In this document: piece by piece, positions 44,883 to 53,148 of the stretch
How the letters are laid out: each line of letters begins with the position of its first letter
How positions within the stretch are numbered: position 1 is the first letter of the stretch
Program-made: the position numbers and the translations under genes
Notes under the pieces: model-generated
Seen by the model: only the letters and a program-made list of their open reading frames with translations
What the model was told of the DNA's origin: nothing
The model's database searches: none
Source: Conexibacter sp. S30A1
Lineage (GTDB): Bacteria; Actinomycetota; Thermoleophilia; Solirubrobacterales; Solirubrobacteraceae
Assembly (NCBI RefSeq): GCF_023330665.1
Contig: NZ_CP097127.1
Span: 2,790,001 to 2,854,000, forward strand
Direction: 5' to 3'
DNA: 64,000 nucleotides

Positions 44883-45182
44883 ACGGCCACGACCGAAGCC
44901 GCGTGAGTGTCTGCGGGGGCGGACCGCTGAGCGCTCCTCGCTGATCGATGTGGGTCCGGCGATGGCGGGCCTGGTGTTCAGCAGCCAGGTTCTCGGCGCT
45001 GTCGCGATCGAGGTCGCTGCGCCTGGGGAAGTGCTGGCGCGCCTGACTGTCGGTGTTCGCGTTGCTGCCGCTCTGCTACAGACGGTGAGCCTCACACTAG
45101 AACACGCAGGCGCCCGCGGTGGCCGCGACCTGCTCATGGCCTACCCTCCCGGTGCCTGATCCTAGGTCAGTGTCCGGCGCAA
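44883..45182 (+). other. Open stretch after dppA, possible gene fragment
   Basis: One plus-strand frame ending at 45159 reads IDVGPAMAGLVFSSQVLGAV and LARLTVGVRVAAALLQTVSL, then a Y-P-P-G-A ending. It looks protein-like but has no plausible start and no family I can name. It may be the remnant of a regulator or enzyme tail. Confidence 0.3.
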
Positions 45183-45302
45183 CCCCTTAGTGATTGCGGA
45201 GAGCTTGAGCTCAAGTGCGTAGGTCAGCGTCCGGGCGCCCTGCCCGCCGTCCAAGTTCAACAACACCACAAACCTCGTTTTGTGCTCAACCAGTGTCCCG
45301 AT
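45183..45302 (-). pseudogene. IS30-like transposase remnant
   Basis: About 40 codons without start or stop: IGTLVEHKTRFVVLLNLDGG, then ARTLTYALELKLSAITKG. The I-G-T-L-V-E-x-x-T-R block is the conserved catalytic-core segment of IS30 transposases. Flanking sequence in this frame is noise, so this is an old fragment. Confidence 0.5.
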
Positions 45303-45534
45303 TGCTCAGGTGGTGCCACGCACTCCGGCCTCAAGCGCTCGTTACACCGCGGCTGCTGACGTCCACGAACCGTACCTCAGAAGGCTCCCAACCGCGTGTT
45401 ATACTGACAGGCAGGTAGGTAGGGATTGTCTGCACGCCGCTGCTTGTGAACGCAGCTGACTCCGGACGGCCACCTCAAAACATCTGCGCGGGACCGCACC
45501 GACAACTTGCCCTCCCGGGAACGGGAGTTGTCGC
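45303..45534. other. Upstream region of the ice-binding protein gene
   Basis: No gene. It contains GTTATACTGACAGG-type AT-rich sequence at 45399-45412 and a CCCTCCCGGGAACGGGAG inverted repeat at about 45511-45529, just before the start codon. Confidence 0.3.
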
Positions 45535-46722
45535 ATGAGAAGCAACACGCAACGTCGGCCACGAGGCACGATGTCGACCTGGGGCGGAAGGCGGCGGCTG
45601 TGGCTGTTTGCGCTGCTCCCGTTACTGGCGCTCGCCTGGCCCGCATACAACGCGTACGCCGCCCAGGCACCTGTGGGTTTAGGCACGGCAAGCAGCTTCG
45701 CCGTGCTGGCCGGCTCGACTGTGACTAATACCGGCCCATCGACGCTGAACGGTGACCTCGGCCTGAGTCCGGGCACGGCCATAACGGGCTTCCCACCCGG
45801 GAATGTGAACGGCACCACCCACGTGGCGGACGCCGTTGCGGTCCAGGCACAGTCGGATCTCACCACCGCTTATAACGATGCGGCCGGGCGCACTCCGGTC
45901 GTAACGGTGACCAGCGACCTCGGCGGCCAGACGCTCGCGCCGGGAGTCTACAACTCAGCGTCCTCCCTTGGACTTACCGGGACGTTGACACTAGACGCGC
46001 AAGGCAACCCGAACGCGGTCTTCATTTTCCAGGCTGGCTCGACGCTCACCACCGCGTCTGCGAGCGCGGTCAACCTGATCAATGGAGCCCAGGCGTGCAA
46101 TGTCTATTGGCAGGTCGGCAGCTCGGCAACCCTTGGAGCCTCATCGGTGTTCGTCGGCAACATCCTCGCCGACACGTCGGTATCGCTCAATGACAACGTC
46201 ACCGTCTTCGGACGCGCGCTCGCGCGCAACGGCGCCGTCACGCTCATCGATGACACGATCACGCCGTCGGCGTGCGCAACAGCCGGCGGCACGACCTCCA
46301 CCAGCACGACCGGGACGAGTTCCACCGGGGCGCCGGTGACCGGAACGGGTGGCGGGAAGGCCAAGCGCACGCACGCCGGTACCGCTTTGCTGGCCACGAT
46401 CCCGCGCGCGGTGGGCAACGGAATCGCCCGCCACGGTACGAGCCGGCGTGTCCGCCAAGCCTTCCGAGTTGCCGTGACCGGACGCCATATCCGCCTCGTG
46501 GTGTTCTCTCTAGGACGCAGGGTCATCGCCAGAGAACACCGGGGGCCGTTCCGCGCGAGTGTGGGCGCCGTCGGTGGGATTCGTCTGATCACCGCGCGTG
46601 TCAGCTTCATGGACGCGACGCACGCCAAACTGCTCCACATTCGTTACAGGGCCTGCGCGGCAGCCAAGCTCAAAGGATCACCTCCCGCCCAGCCGATCAC
46701 CGTCGTCGGGTTCACAGGTTGA
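45535..46722 (+). CDS. Ice-binding-family (DUF3494) secreted protein
   Basis: 395 residues. Signal peptide RRRLWLFALLPLLALAWPAY ending in AYA-A near residue 42. Residues about 45-245 are a DUF3494 beta-solenoid: LGTASSFAVLAGSTVTNTGP, LNGDLGLSPGTAITGFPPGN, SDLGGQTLAPGVYNSASSLG, NPNAVFIFQAGSTLTTASAS, ACNVYWQVGSSATLGASSVF, GNILADTSVSLNDNVTVFGR. A Thr/Ser/Gly linker (about 250-285) leads to a basic C-terminal domain of about 105 residues. Members bind ice or act as surface adhesins. An inverted repeat lies just before the start; the ATG has GGGAG upstream. Confidence 0.9.
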   Translation: MRSNTQRRPRGTMSTWGGRRRLWLFALLPLLALAWPAYNAYAAQAPVGLGTASSFAVLAGSTVTNTGPSTLNGDLGLSPGTAITGFPPGNVNGTTHVADAVAVQAQSDLTTAYNDAAGRTPVVTVTSDLGGQTLAPGVYNSASSLGLTGTLTLDAQGNPNAVFIFQAGSTLTTASASAVNLINGAQACNVYWQVGSSATLGASSVFVGNILADTSVSLNDNVTVFGRALARNGAVTLIDDTITPSACATAGGTTSTSTTGTSSTGAPVTGTGGGKAKRTHAGTALLATIPRAVGNGIARHGTSRRVRQAFRVAVTGRHIRLVVFSLGRRVIAREHRGPFRASVGAVGGIRLITARVSFMDATHAKLLHIRYRACAAAKLKGSPPAQPITVVGFTG

Positions 46723-46754
46723 CGACCGCCAGAGCGTGCAACGGGTGACCACTG

Positions 46755-47516
46755 ATGGCTAGCCCTTACGTGAGGGAGCGGCATGGCAGGCTTTGGAGGG
46801 CGCTGTGGGCCATCGTCGGTTCGCTCGCAGTCAGCCTCGCGCTGATCGGCGCCGCGCTCGCAGAGCCGGCGGTGGCAGGCGCGCGGGTAGCGAAACAGCA
46901 GCTGGTCGCGGTCCTGACCGCGAACGAAGCGGTGCGTGCCGCACCAAATGGTCGGCGCATCGCAATCGTGCTCGCCCGAAGGCCCCTGACCGGCGGGCCC
47001 ACCGTGCTGCCGATCCTCTCCCGGACAGCCGACCGCAGCGGTCGGACCTGGCTGCGGGTGCGGCTGCCCGGCCGTACGCTCGGCACTCGCCCGCCGCCCG
47101 CTTCGGGCTGGATCAACGCTGCGCAAACGCAGCTTCGCGTGACGCTCTGGCACATCGTTGTCGATCTCGGTTCCCGGACGGTGACCGTCTACGACGACGG
47201 ACATTCGGTGCGGCGCTTTTCGGCGATCGTCGGCAAGCCCTCAACACCCACCCAACCGGGTCAGTACTTCGTCGAGGAGGATGTCATCCTCTCAAGCGGA
47301 CAGCCCGGCGGTCCCTTCGCGCTGGCTACAAGCGATCGGTCGGCGGTCCTCAAACAGTTCGACGGCGGGCCTGGGCAGATCGCCATCCACGGGCTCCAAA
47401 ACCTCGGTGGGCGTCTGGGAACAGCGGAGTCGCACGGCTGCGTCCGGCTCGCCAACAAGAACATCACCTGGCTTGCCAAGCGCGTTGGCGCCGGCACGCC
47501 AATCACGATCAGTTAG
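46755..47516 (+). CDS. L,D-transpeptidase (YkuD domain)
   Basis: 253 residues. Signal peptide or anchor LWAIVGSLAVSLALIGAALA (about 15-34), an SH3-like or spacer part, then a YkuD domain (about 130-253): LWHIVVDLGSRTVTVYDDGH, VGKPSTPTQPGQYFVEEDVI, GQIAIHGLQNLGGRLG and the active-site SHGCVRLANKNITWLAKRVG with His and Cys. It would form 3-3 peptidoglycan cross-links or attach proteins outside the membrane. It begins 32 bp after the ice-binding gene on the same strand. Confidence 0.92.
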   Translation: MASPYVRERHGRLWRALWAIVGSLAVSLALIGAALAEPAVAGARVAKQQLVAVLTANEAVRAAPNGRRIAIVLARRPLTGGPTVLPILSRTADRSGRTWLRVRLPGRTLGTRPPPASGWINAAQTQLRVTLWHIVVDLGSRTVTVYDDGHSVRRFSAIVGKPSTPTQPGQYFVEEDVILSSGQPGGPFALATSDRSAVLKQFDGGPGQIAIHGLQNLGGRLGTAESHGCVRLANKNITWLAKRVGAGTPITIS

Positions 47517-48180
47517 TTCCGATGGTGGCCGCGGCCGAGACCAGAGCCGGGGCGACGCATGGCCTCGGCCTCGCGGAGAAGCCCGCACACCGACCGCGTG
47601 ACCGGCCGAAGGCGGGCAGGGTCACGGGGGAGGTGCCAAGGCCGCGCGGCAAGAGCCTCAGGGTCTTCCGAAATAGCGTTCGCGCGCCTGCCGGGCCGCC
47701 GGGTGTGGCTAGAACCACGCGGACTCCGGTCAGCGCGACTGGCATAGACGGATTATGAGATTGCTGGTCGGCAGCGCGAGGTCTGGCTGACCCACGGGCC
47801 CGTCGCGACCGCTGTCGGCAGGGGGAGGCTCACGCTTCTGACCGGAAGCCGACAGAGCAGACGTCGCGCGGCAGAGCATCACCGCCGCGAACGCCGCGCT
47901 GGCCGTACCGAGCTGTCGAATCCGTAGGGCGCCTCGGACCGGGGACGCTGGGAGGGTGAGCTGATCAGCGACGCTTGGAACCGATCTGCGATCGGGCTCT
48001 TGGTTGAGGGCAGACCCCGGTCCATGCTGTTGCTTGACTTGGCCGGTGCCAAGGCGCTGGTGGCTCTCGCGCGGTGCTCGTGCAGCGGGTCTGCTCTCCG
48101 CTTGGTAGCCATATCGGGCGACCGAGCGCCAATCCGTCACGCTGATCCGTCAAAAATACGCAATACGAGGTAATTCCTCG
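47517..48180. other. Gene-poor interval left of the tRNA fragment
   Basis: About 660 bp. Several short frames overlap with no recognisable content, no signal peptide and no repeats. It ends at the partial tRNA copy at 48182. Confidence 0.35.
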
Positions 48181-48181
48181 A

Positions 48182-48222
48182 TGGGCGGTGAGGGGCTCGA
48201 ACCTCCGACGTCCTGCGTGTAA
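48182..48222 (-). repeat. Partial copy of the tRNA-Val 3' half (att-like)
   Basis: 41 bp match the 3' end of the tRNA-Val gene at 49857-49929 with two mismatches, from the discriminator base through the T-arm to the anticodon loop. Similarity then stops abruptly. A copied tRNA 3' end is the usual footprint of site-specific integration at that tRNA. Confidence 0.75.
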
Positions 48223-48508
48223 CGAGTGGGCGGTCGCGATCCGGGCCCGGGAGGCGTGACGGATGCTCAATGTTTACCGGGCTCGGCTTGTGGCTGACGG
48301 TCGAATGAAGATGCAATCGTGGCGGCTGACGCTTCCATAAGGCTTTCATGAGAGCCACAGGAACGAGGAATCTGATCGTTAGTGAAAGTCGCCTGGTCGG
48401 TGCAAGCAGAGTCTCGTCGATCTGCTGATGCCGCGGAGCGCCATCGCCGAGATGCGTACCGGCCTGCGAAACAAAATAGTTTCGCTGGCCGGTACAATCA
48501 ATGGACTG

Positions 48509-49693
48509 ATGGCAGCACTCAACCCGTTTATCTGGGACCGGCCGCTGGACGACCCGGCGAAGATCGTCGGCATGGACGCGTTCGCGCAGCAGGTGGCGTT
48601 GACGCTCAAGGGTCAGACGAACGTCGCGCTGTTCGGGCCTCGTGATACCGGGAAGACGACGTTCACCAACCAGCTCGCGTTGGAGCTCGGCCGTGACCAC
48701 GGTCCGGATGCGCCCGCGTTCGACGTTGTAAAGATCAATCTTCAGCGTGTCGTGAGCATCCCCGGCTTCATCGGCTGCGTGCATGACGCCCTGTCGGCTC
48801 ACCCTGACCGTCACCTGCGGCGCTCGGCGCAACGACAGTTCGAAGCTCTGGAGAAGGAAATCGGCTTCGACATCAAGGTGATCAAGGGGAGCGTCAAAAG
48901 CGTGGCGCGTACCACCGAGCAGGACGCGGAAGCACTTCACGCCCAGCTTGTGAGCATGCGCAAGCTTTCCAACCATCTGGTCGTGATCTTCGATGAGTTT
49001 CAGCGACTGGCTCACTGTCCCGGGGATCCACTCGCGGTGATCCGCTCCGCCCTAATGAGCTCCGGGGCCAACCATGTGTCGTTGCTCTTCACTGGCTCGA
49101 TCCGGACCGTCCTCCAGATGATGCTCGAGGACTCAAGCCAACCGCTGTTCGGTGAGGCCGCGCAACTGCAGTTGCCGGTGATCGGGCGAATCGAGTTCCT
49201 GGAATACCTCGAATTTCAGTTCCAGGCCACCTCAAAGCCAGCCGAAGAAGCGGCCTTGGAGCATCTACTCAACCTAACGGCCGCTCATCCACGGCGAACC
49301 CAGCAGCTCGCCTGGGAATGCTGGAACGAGACGCGGCCCGGGAGACCCGTTCAGTTGCAGACCGTGATCGACGCCCACAACGACCTAGTTCAGACAATCG
49401 AGCGTTCAGAATTTTCCGCGATGCTGGACTTGCTCATTAGCGGCGATGACGGCGAGGTCAACGAGGTTCGCGCGCTACAGATGCTCGCTGATCGAGGAGG
49501 GCAAAAGCTCACCAGCCGGCCGCTGGTCGCGCGCTATGGCTTCTCAAGCGCCGCTCGGATCAAACCGACGCTGCTACGCCTCCAGCGGCGCGGATTGATC
49601 GACGAGCATCGCGGTGTTTGGCGAATTGTCGACCCCTTCTTCGAGGAGTGGCTGCGCCGTTCTTCCCCACTCGCCGACACCTATCCGGAGTAG
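48509..49693 (+). CDS. AAA ATPase with C-terminal winged helix (archaeal-ATPase/STAND-like)
   Basis: 394 residues from ATG 48509. That start lies 10 bp after a TACAAT -10-like box, suggesting a leaderless transcript; ATG 48428 is the longer option. P-loop NVALFGPRDTGKTTFTNQLA, Walker B HLVVIFDEFQRLAHC, sensor VSLLFTGSIRTVLQMMLEDS, and a lid with HPRRTQQLAWECWNETRPGR. The C-terminal 90 residues form a winged helix (VARYGFSSAARIKPTLLRLQ, RRGLIDEHRGVWRIVDPFF). The family (PF01637-like) is common in mobile DNA and some defence settings. It is the only gene between the tRNA and its partial copy. Confidence 0.8.
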   Translation: MAALNPFIWDRPLDDPAKIVGMDAFAQQVALTLKGQTNVALFGPRDTGKTTFTNQLALELGRDHGPDAPAFDVVKINLQRVVSIPGFIGCVHDALSAHPDRHLRRSAQRQFEALEKEIGFDIKVIKGSVKSVARTTEQDAEALHAQLVSMRKLSNHLVVIFDEFQRLAHCPGDPLAVIRSALMSSGANHVSLLFTGSIRTVLQMMLEDSSQPLFGEAAQLQLPVIGRIEFLEYLEFQFQATSKPAEEAALEHLLNLTAAHPRRTQQLAWECWNETRPGRPVQLQTVIDAHNDLVQTIERSEFSAMLDLLISGDDGEVNEVRALQMLADRGGQKLTSRPLVARYGFSSAARIKPTLLRLQRRGLIDEHRGVWRIVDPFFEEWLRRSSPLADTYPE

Positions 49694-49856
49694 CTCGAGG
49701 TTTCGCCTGGCGGTACCGTTTTGTTCTGTCTTCCGAAACCTAGCCGGAATAACTGCGAACAGTTTGGCTTCAAAAAGGCCTCCAGCCCGGCCCCCGGCCA
49801 ATGCCGCACGACCTTGCCAGAGCCCGCATCGCCCGTGACCACGAGCAGTTCAGCGA

Positions 49857-49929
49857 TGGGCGGTGAGGGGCTCGAACCCCCGACATCCTGCGTGTAAAGC
49901 AGGCGCTCTACCAGCTGAGCTAACCGCCC
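49857..49929 (-). tRNA. tRNA-Val (anticodon TAC)
   Basis: The minus strand gives GGGCGGT...ACCGCCC acceptor arms with discriminator A, D-arm GCTCAGCTGGTAGAGC, anticodon stem-loop CCTGCTTTACACGCAGG with TAC, and T-arm GGGGGTTCGAGCCCC. 73 nt; CCA is not encoded. A 41-bp partial copy of its 3' half lies at 48182-48222. Confidence 0.95.
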
Positions 49930-50118
49930 GTGTGCAGCGCGGTGAGAGTGTAGGTCGTCGGCGCGGCCGTTCGGAGTCGCGCGTCGTGGCTGCGCGCAAC
50001 GGTCCGGGCGGATATGGTCCCGCTGGGAGCGTGCCCGGCCCCGGTCGCCAAGGCCGTCGGGGCCCGGTCTGCACGCCAGCCCACGATGTGACCACCGACT
50101 CGCAGACAGGAGCAGATC

Positions 50119-51600
50119 ATGAGCGACAGCGGCGACGTGCAGCGTACGGACACCTCTAACACGGGTCGTGCCGCCATCGGTGTCACCGGCCTGGCGACCA
50201 TGGGACGCAACCTGGCCAGGAACCTCGCGCGTAACGGCTACACGGTTGCGCTGCACAACCGCACTCAGGCGCGCGTGGACGCGCTGGTGGAAGAGTTCGG
50301 GAATGAGGGAGACTTCATCCCCACGACCTCGATTGAGGAGTTCGTCGCAAGCCTCGAGCGGCCGCGGGCGATCATCATCATGGTCAAGGCGGGAGCGCCG
50401 ACCGACGCGGTGATCGATGAGCTGGTTCCGTTGCTGGAGGAGGGTGACATCGTCGTTGACGCCGGCAATGCCCACTTTGCAGACACCGCCCGGCGCGAAG
50501 CGGCGCTCGCGCAGCGCGGCCTGAACTTCGTCGGCACCGGGGTGTCTGGCGGCGAAGAGGGCGCGCTGCACGGTCCGAGCATCATGCCCGGCGGCAGCGA
50601 GGCCTCCTACCGGAAACTGGGCCCGATCTTCGAGCGCATCTCCGCCCACGTGGATGGCGAGCCCTGTTGCATGCATGTTGGCCCAGGCGCGGCCGGCCAC
50701 TTCGTCAAGATGGTGCACAACGGCATCGAGTACGCCGACATGCAGCTGATCGCTGAGGCCTACGACCTGATGCGCGAGATCACCGGGGCCTCGCCGCAGC
50801 AGCTCGCGGACGTCTTTGCTGACTGGAACACGGGCGAGCTCGAGTCGTTCCTGATCGAGCTGACGATGCAGGTGCTGGCTCACACAGACGACGAGACCGG
50901 CCGGCCGTTCGTCGACATCGTTCAAGATCAGGCCGAACAGAAGGGCACGGGACGCTGGACCGTGCAGAGCGCGCTCGACCTGGGAATCCCTGTCACCGGT
51001 ATCGCCGAGGCGACCTTTGCCCGCTCGTTGTCAGGGCATGTCGAGCAGAGGTCGCTGGTGCGCGAGACCTTCGGCGCTGCGGTCAACCCTCAGGAGCTCG
51101 ATGCCGGCGAGTTCATGGAGGACGTGCGCAGGGCGCTGTATGCCTCAAAGATCGTGGCCTATGCGCAGGGTTTCGACCAGATCAGGGCAGCATCCGCAGA
51201 ATATGGCTGGGCGATCGACCTGGGCCGGGTGGCATCGATCTGGCGCGGCGGATGCATCATTCGCGCGTGGTTCCTGAACCGGATCCGTGAGGCCTACGAC
51301 GAGCAGAGCGAGCTGCCGACCCTGCTCGCCGCCCCCTATTTCGCTGACGCCATCAGGGAGAGCACCGACTCATGGCGTCGTGTCGTGGCGAGGGCGGCAG
51401 CTGCCGGGGTGCCTGCACCGGCGTTCGCCTCCTCGCTTGCCTACTTCGACGCGCTGCGCCGGCGGCACCTGCCCGCGTCTCTGATCCAGGGGTTGAGGGA
51501 CAACTTCGGCGCGCACACCTATCGGCGCACCGACAGGGATGGCAGCTTCCACACTCTGTGGGCGGAACCATCGCGGCGGGAGGTGGCCGCCGGCGACTGA
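50119..51600 (+). CDS. gnd: 6-Phosphogluconate dehydrogenase, long form
   Basis: 493 residues, normal for the dimeric NADP-type enzyme. Rossmann start IGVTGLATMGRNLARNLARN with N-R-T after the second strand, as in NADP users; VVDAGNAHFADTARREAALA; GVSGGEEGALHGPSIMPGG; catalytic Lys and Asn in [20 protein letters not shown]; substrate-binding C-terminus LIQGLRDNFGAHTYRRTDRD. Oxidises 6-phosphogluconate to ribulose-5-phosphate. ATG 50119 has a CAGGAGCAG site upstream. Convergent with a short-form paralogue 31 bp away. Confidence 0.95.
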   Translation: MSDSGDVQRTDTSNTGRAAIGVTGLATMGRNLARNLARNGYTVALHNRTQARVDALVEEFGNEGDFIPTTSIEEFVASLERPRAIIIMVKAGAPTDAVIDELVPLLEEGDIVVDAGNAHFADTARREAALAQRGLNFVGTGVSGGEEGALHGPSIMPGGSEASYRKLGPIFERISAHVDGEPCCMHVGPGAAGHFVKMVHNGIEYADMQLIAEAYDLMREITGASPQQLADVFADWNTGELESFLIELTMQVLAHTDDETGRPFVDIVQDQAEQKGTGRWTVQSALDLGIPVTGIAEATFARSLSGHVEQRSLVRETFGAAVNPQELDAGEFMEDVRRALYASKIVAYAQGFDQIRAASAEYGWAIDLGRVASIWRGGCIIRAWFLNRIREAYDEQSELPTLLAAPYFADAIRESTDSWRRVVARAAAAGVPAPAFASSLAYFDALRRRHLPASLIQGLRDNFGAHTYRRTDRDGSFHTLWAEPSRREVAAGD

Positions 51601-51631
51601 GGCGGCGCGCCCATCGCAGGCGGCCTGGCGA

Positions 51632-52651
51632 TCACGAGTCCTTTTCCGCGTGCCCGCCGAACTGCTTGCGCATCGCCGAGAGCAGCTTGTCGGCATAGTC
51701 CGCGTTGCCGCGTGAGCTGAAACGCGTGAACAGTGCGGCGCTGAGCGTGTAGGCGGGCACCGCCGCGTCGATCGCGGCATCCACTGTCCACCGCCCCTCC
51801 CCTGAGTCCGAGACACGACCATGAAACTCCTCAAGCGCCGGTGAGTCGACGAGCGCCGCTGCGGTCAGGTCGAGCAACCATGACGCGATAACGCTGCCGC
51901 GTCGCCACACCTCGGTGATGGCGGTCAGGTCCAGGTCGTAGGCGTAGTTGCGCTCCGCGCCGGGAACCGGGGCTGTCTCGGCGTCGTGAACCTGCTGTTC
52001 TTTGCCGAAGTTCGCCTGGTGCAGGATGTTCAGTCCCTCCGCATAGGCTGCCATGAGCCCGTACTCGATGCCGTTGTGGACCATCTTCACGAAGTGGCCA
52101 GCGCCGGCGGGGCCGCAGTGCAGGTAGCCCTGCTCCTCGGTTGACGGGTCGCCGGAGCGACCCGGCGTGCGTTCGATTTCACCGAGACCAGGCGCGAGGG
52201 ACTTGAAGATCGGATCGAGCAGGTTGACCGCGCCGTCGCTGCCGCCGATCATCAGGCAGTACCCGCGCTCGAGCCCAAACACGCCGCCGCTGGTGCCAAC
52301 GTCGACGTAATGGATCCCCCGCGGCTCCAGCCTCTCGGCGCGTGAGATGTCATCGCGGTAGTAGCTGTTGCCGCCGTCGATCAGGACGTCGCCCTCTGAC
52401 ACGATTTCCGCGAGCTTGGAGATCGTGTCGTCGGTGAATGCGGCGGGGACCATCGTCCACACCGCCCGGGGGGGCTGCAGTTTCGCGACGAGATCCTCAA
52501 GTGAGGTGGCGCCGGTGGCGCCGGTCTCCTGCGCGAGCGACACCACAGCGTCTGAGGAGACATCGAAGACCACCAGCTCGTGCCCGTCCCGGACAAGCCG
52601 ACGCACCATGTTGGCGCCCATGCGCCCGAGTCCGACCATTCCCAGCTGCAT
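51632..52651 (-). CDS. 6-Phosphogluconate dehydrogenase, short form
   Basis: 339 residues, the size of the tetrameric bacterial short form. Start [20 protein letters not shown], and an Asp after the second strand ([10 protein letters not shown]), which usually means NAD preference. Then [60 protein letters not shown] with catalytic Lys and Asn, and [20 protein letters not shown]. Same reaction as the neighbouring long form but probably with NAD. ATG 52651. Confidence 0.9.
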   Translation of the reverse strand: MQLGMVGLGRMGANMVRRLVRDGHELVVFDVSSDAVVSLAQETGATGATSLEDLVAKLQPPRAVWTMVPAAFTDDTISKLAEIVSEGDVLIDGGNSYYRDDISRAERLEPRGIHYVDVGTSGGVFGLERGYCLMIGGSDGAVNLLDPIFKSLAPGLGEIERTPGRSGDPSTEEQGYLHCGPAGAGHFVKMVHNGIEYGLMAAYAEGLNILHQANFGKEQQVHDAETAPVPGAERNYAYDLDLTAITEVWRRGSVIASWLLDLTAAALVDSPALEEFHGRVSDSGEGRWTVDAAIDAAVPAYTLSAALFTRFSSRGNADYADKLLSAMRKQFGGHAEKDS

Positions 52652-52764
52652 GACTTGGCCTCCAGATTGCTTTGCGGTTCACCGGCCAGCTTATTGATCG
52701 CTACCCGGTGCGGCGTCGTTTGTCCCACCGGCCTCGGGATGTGTGGATCGCGGGCCCGAGGGGG

Positions 52765-53148
52765 TCAGCCGATCTTCAGCGGCACCACCGCGTAGGGGTC
52801 GAGCCTGTAGACGAGCGACACGCGGTGAAAACCGTCGGCGATGTCGGAACCGCGCTTGCCGCTCAGCACCAGGACCGGGCTCAGCTCCTCACCTTCCACG
52901 GCTTTGATCAGGTCCTTCATCACACCGGGGTCGTCCAGCGGCGCCGGGGTCAGCCCCGCGGCCCGCAGTATGTCGTTGGCGCGTCGGCTTGTGAGCTTGG
53001 CGTCCCGCAGGCGCTGCACCGCGTTCTCGACGGCGTCGTCTCCCAGCTTGAGTGATAGGTAGGCCGTGGCGGCCGCGTAGTCGTGATCGGCGACCGTCTG
53101 CCTCCACTTGATGTGGACGGCCCCGGCCGGCTCATCCGGCGCAGTCAT
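52765..53148 (-). CDS. ParB-like small protein coupled to the aquaporin gene
   Basis: 127 residues from ATG 53148, overlapping the aquaporin stop (ATGA at 53145-53148). Helical first half (KWRQTVADHDYAAATAYLSL, ENAVQRLRDAKLTSRRANDI) and a second half with ELSPVLVLSGKRGSDIADGF then H-R-V and DPYAVVPLKIG. The D-G-F-H-R segment resembles the conserved D-G-x-H-R of ParB/sulfiredoxin-fold proteins. No DNA-binding partner is apparent. Likely role: an accessory to the aquaporin; this is inference from the overlap. Confidence 0.68.
   Translation of the reverse strand: MTAPDEPAGAVHIKWRQTVADHDYAAATAYLSLKLGDDAVENAVQRLRDAKLTSRRANDILRAAGLTPAPLDDPGVMKDLIKAVEGEELSPVLVLSGKRGSDIADGFHRVSLVYRLDPYAVVPLKIG

Noticed and set aside
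50667-50676. Another TTGCATGCAT box
   Set aside because: Single copy inside gnd coding sequence with no paired box at 19 bp.
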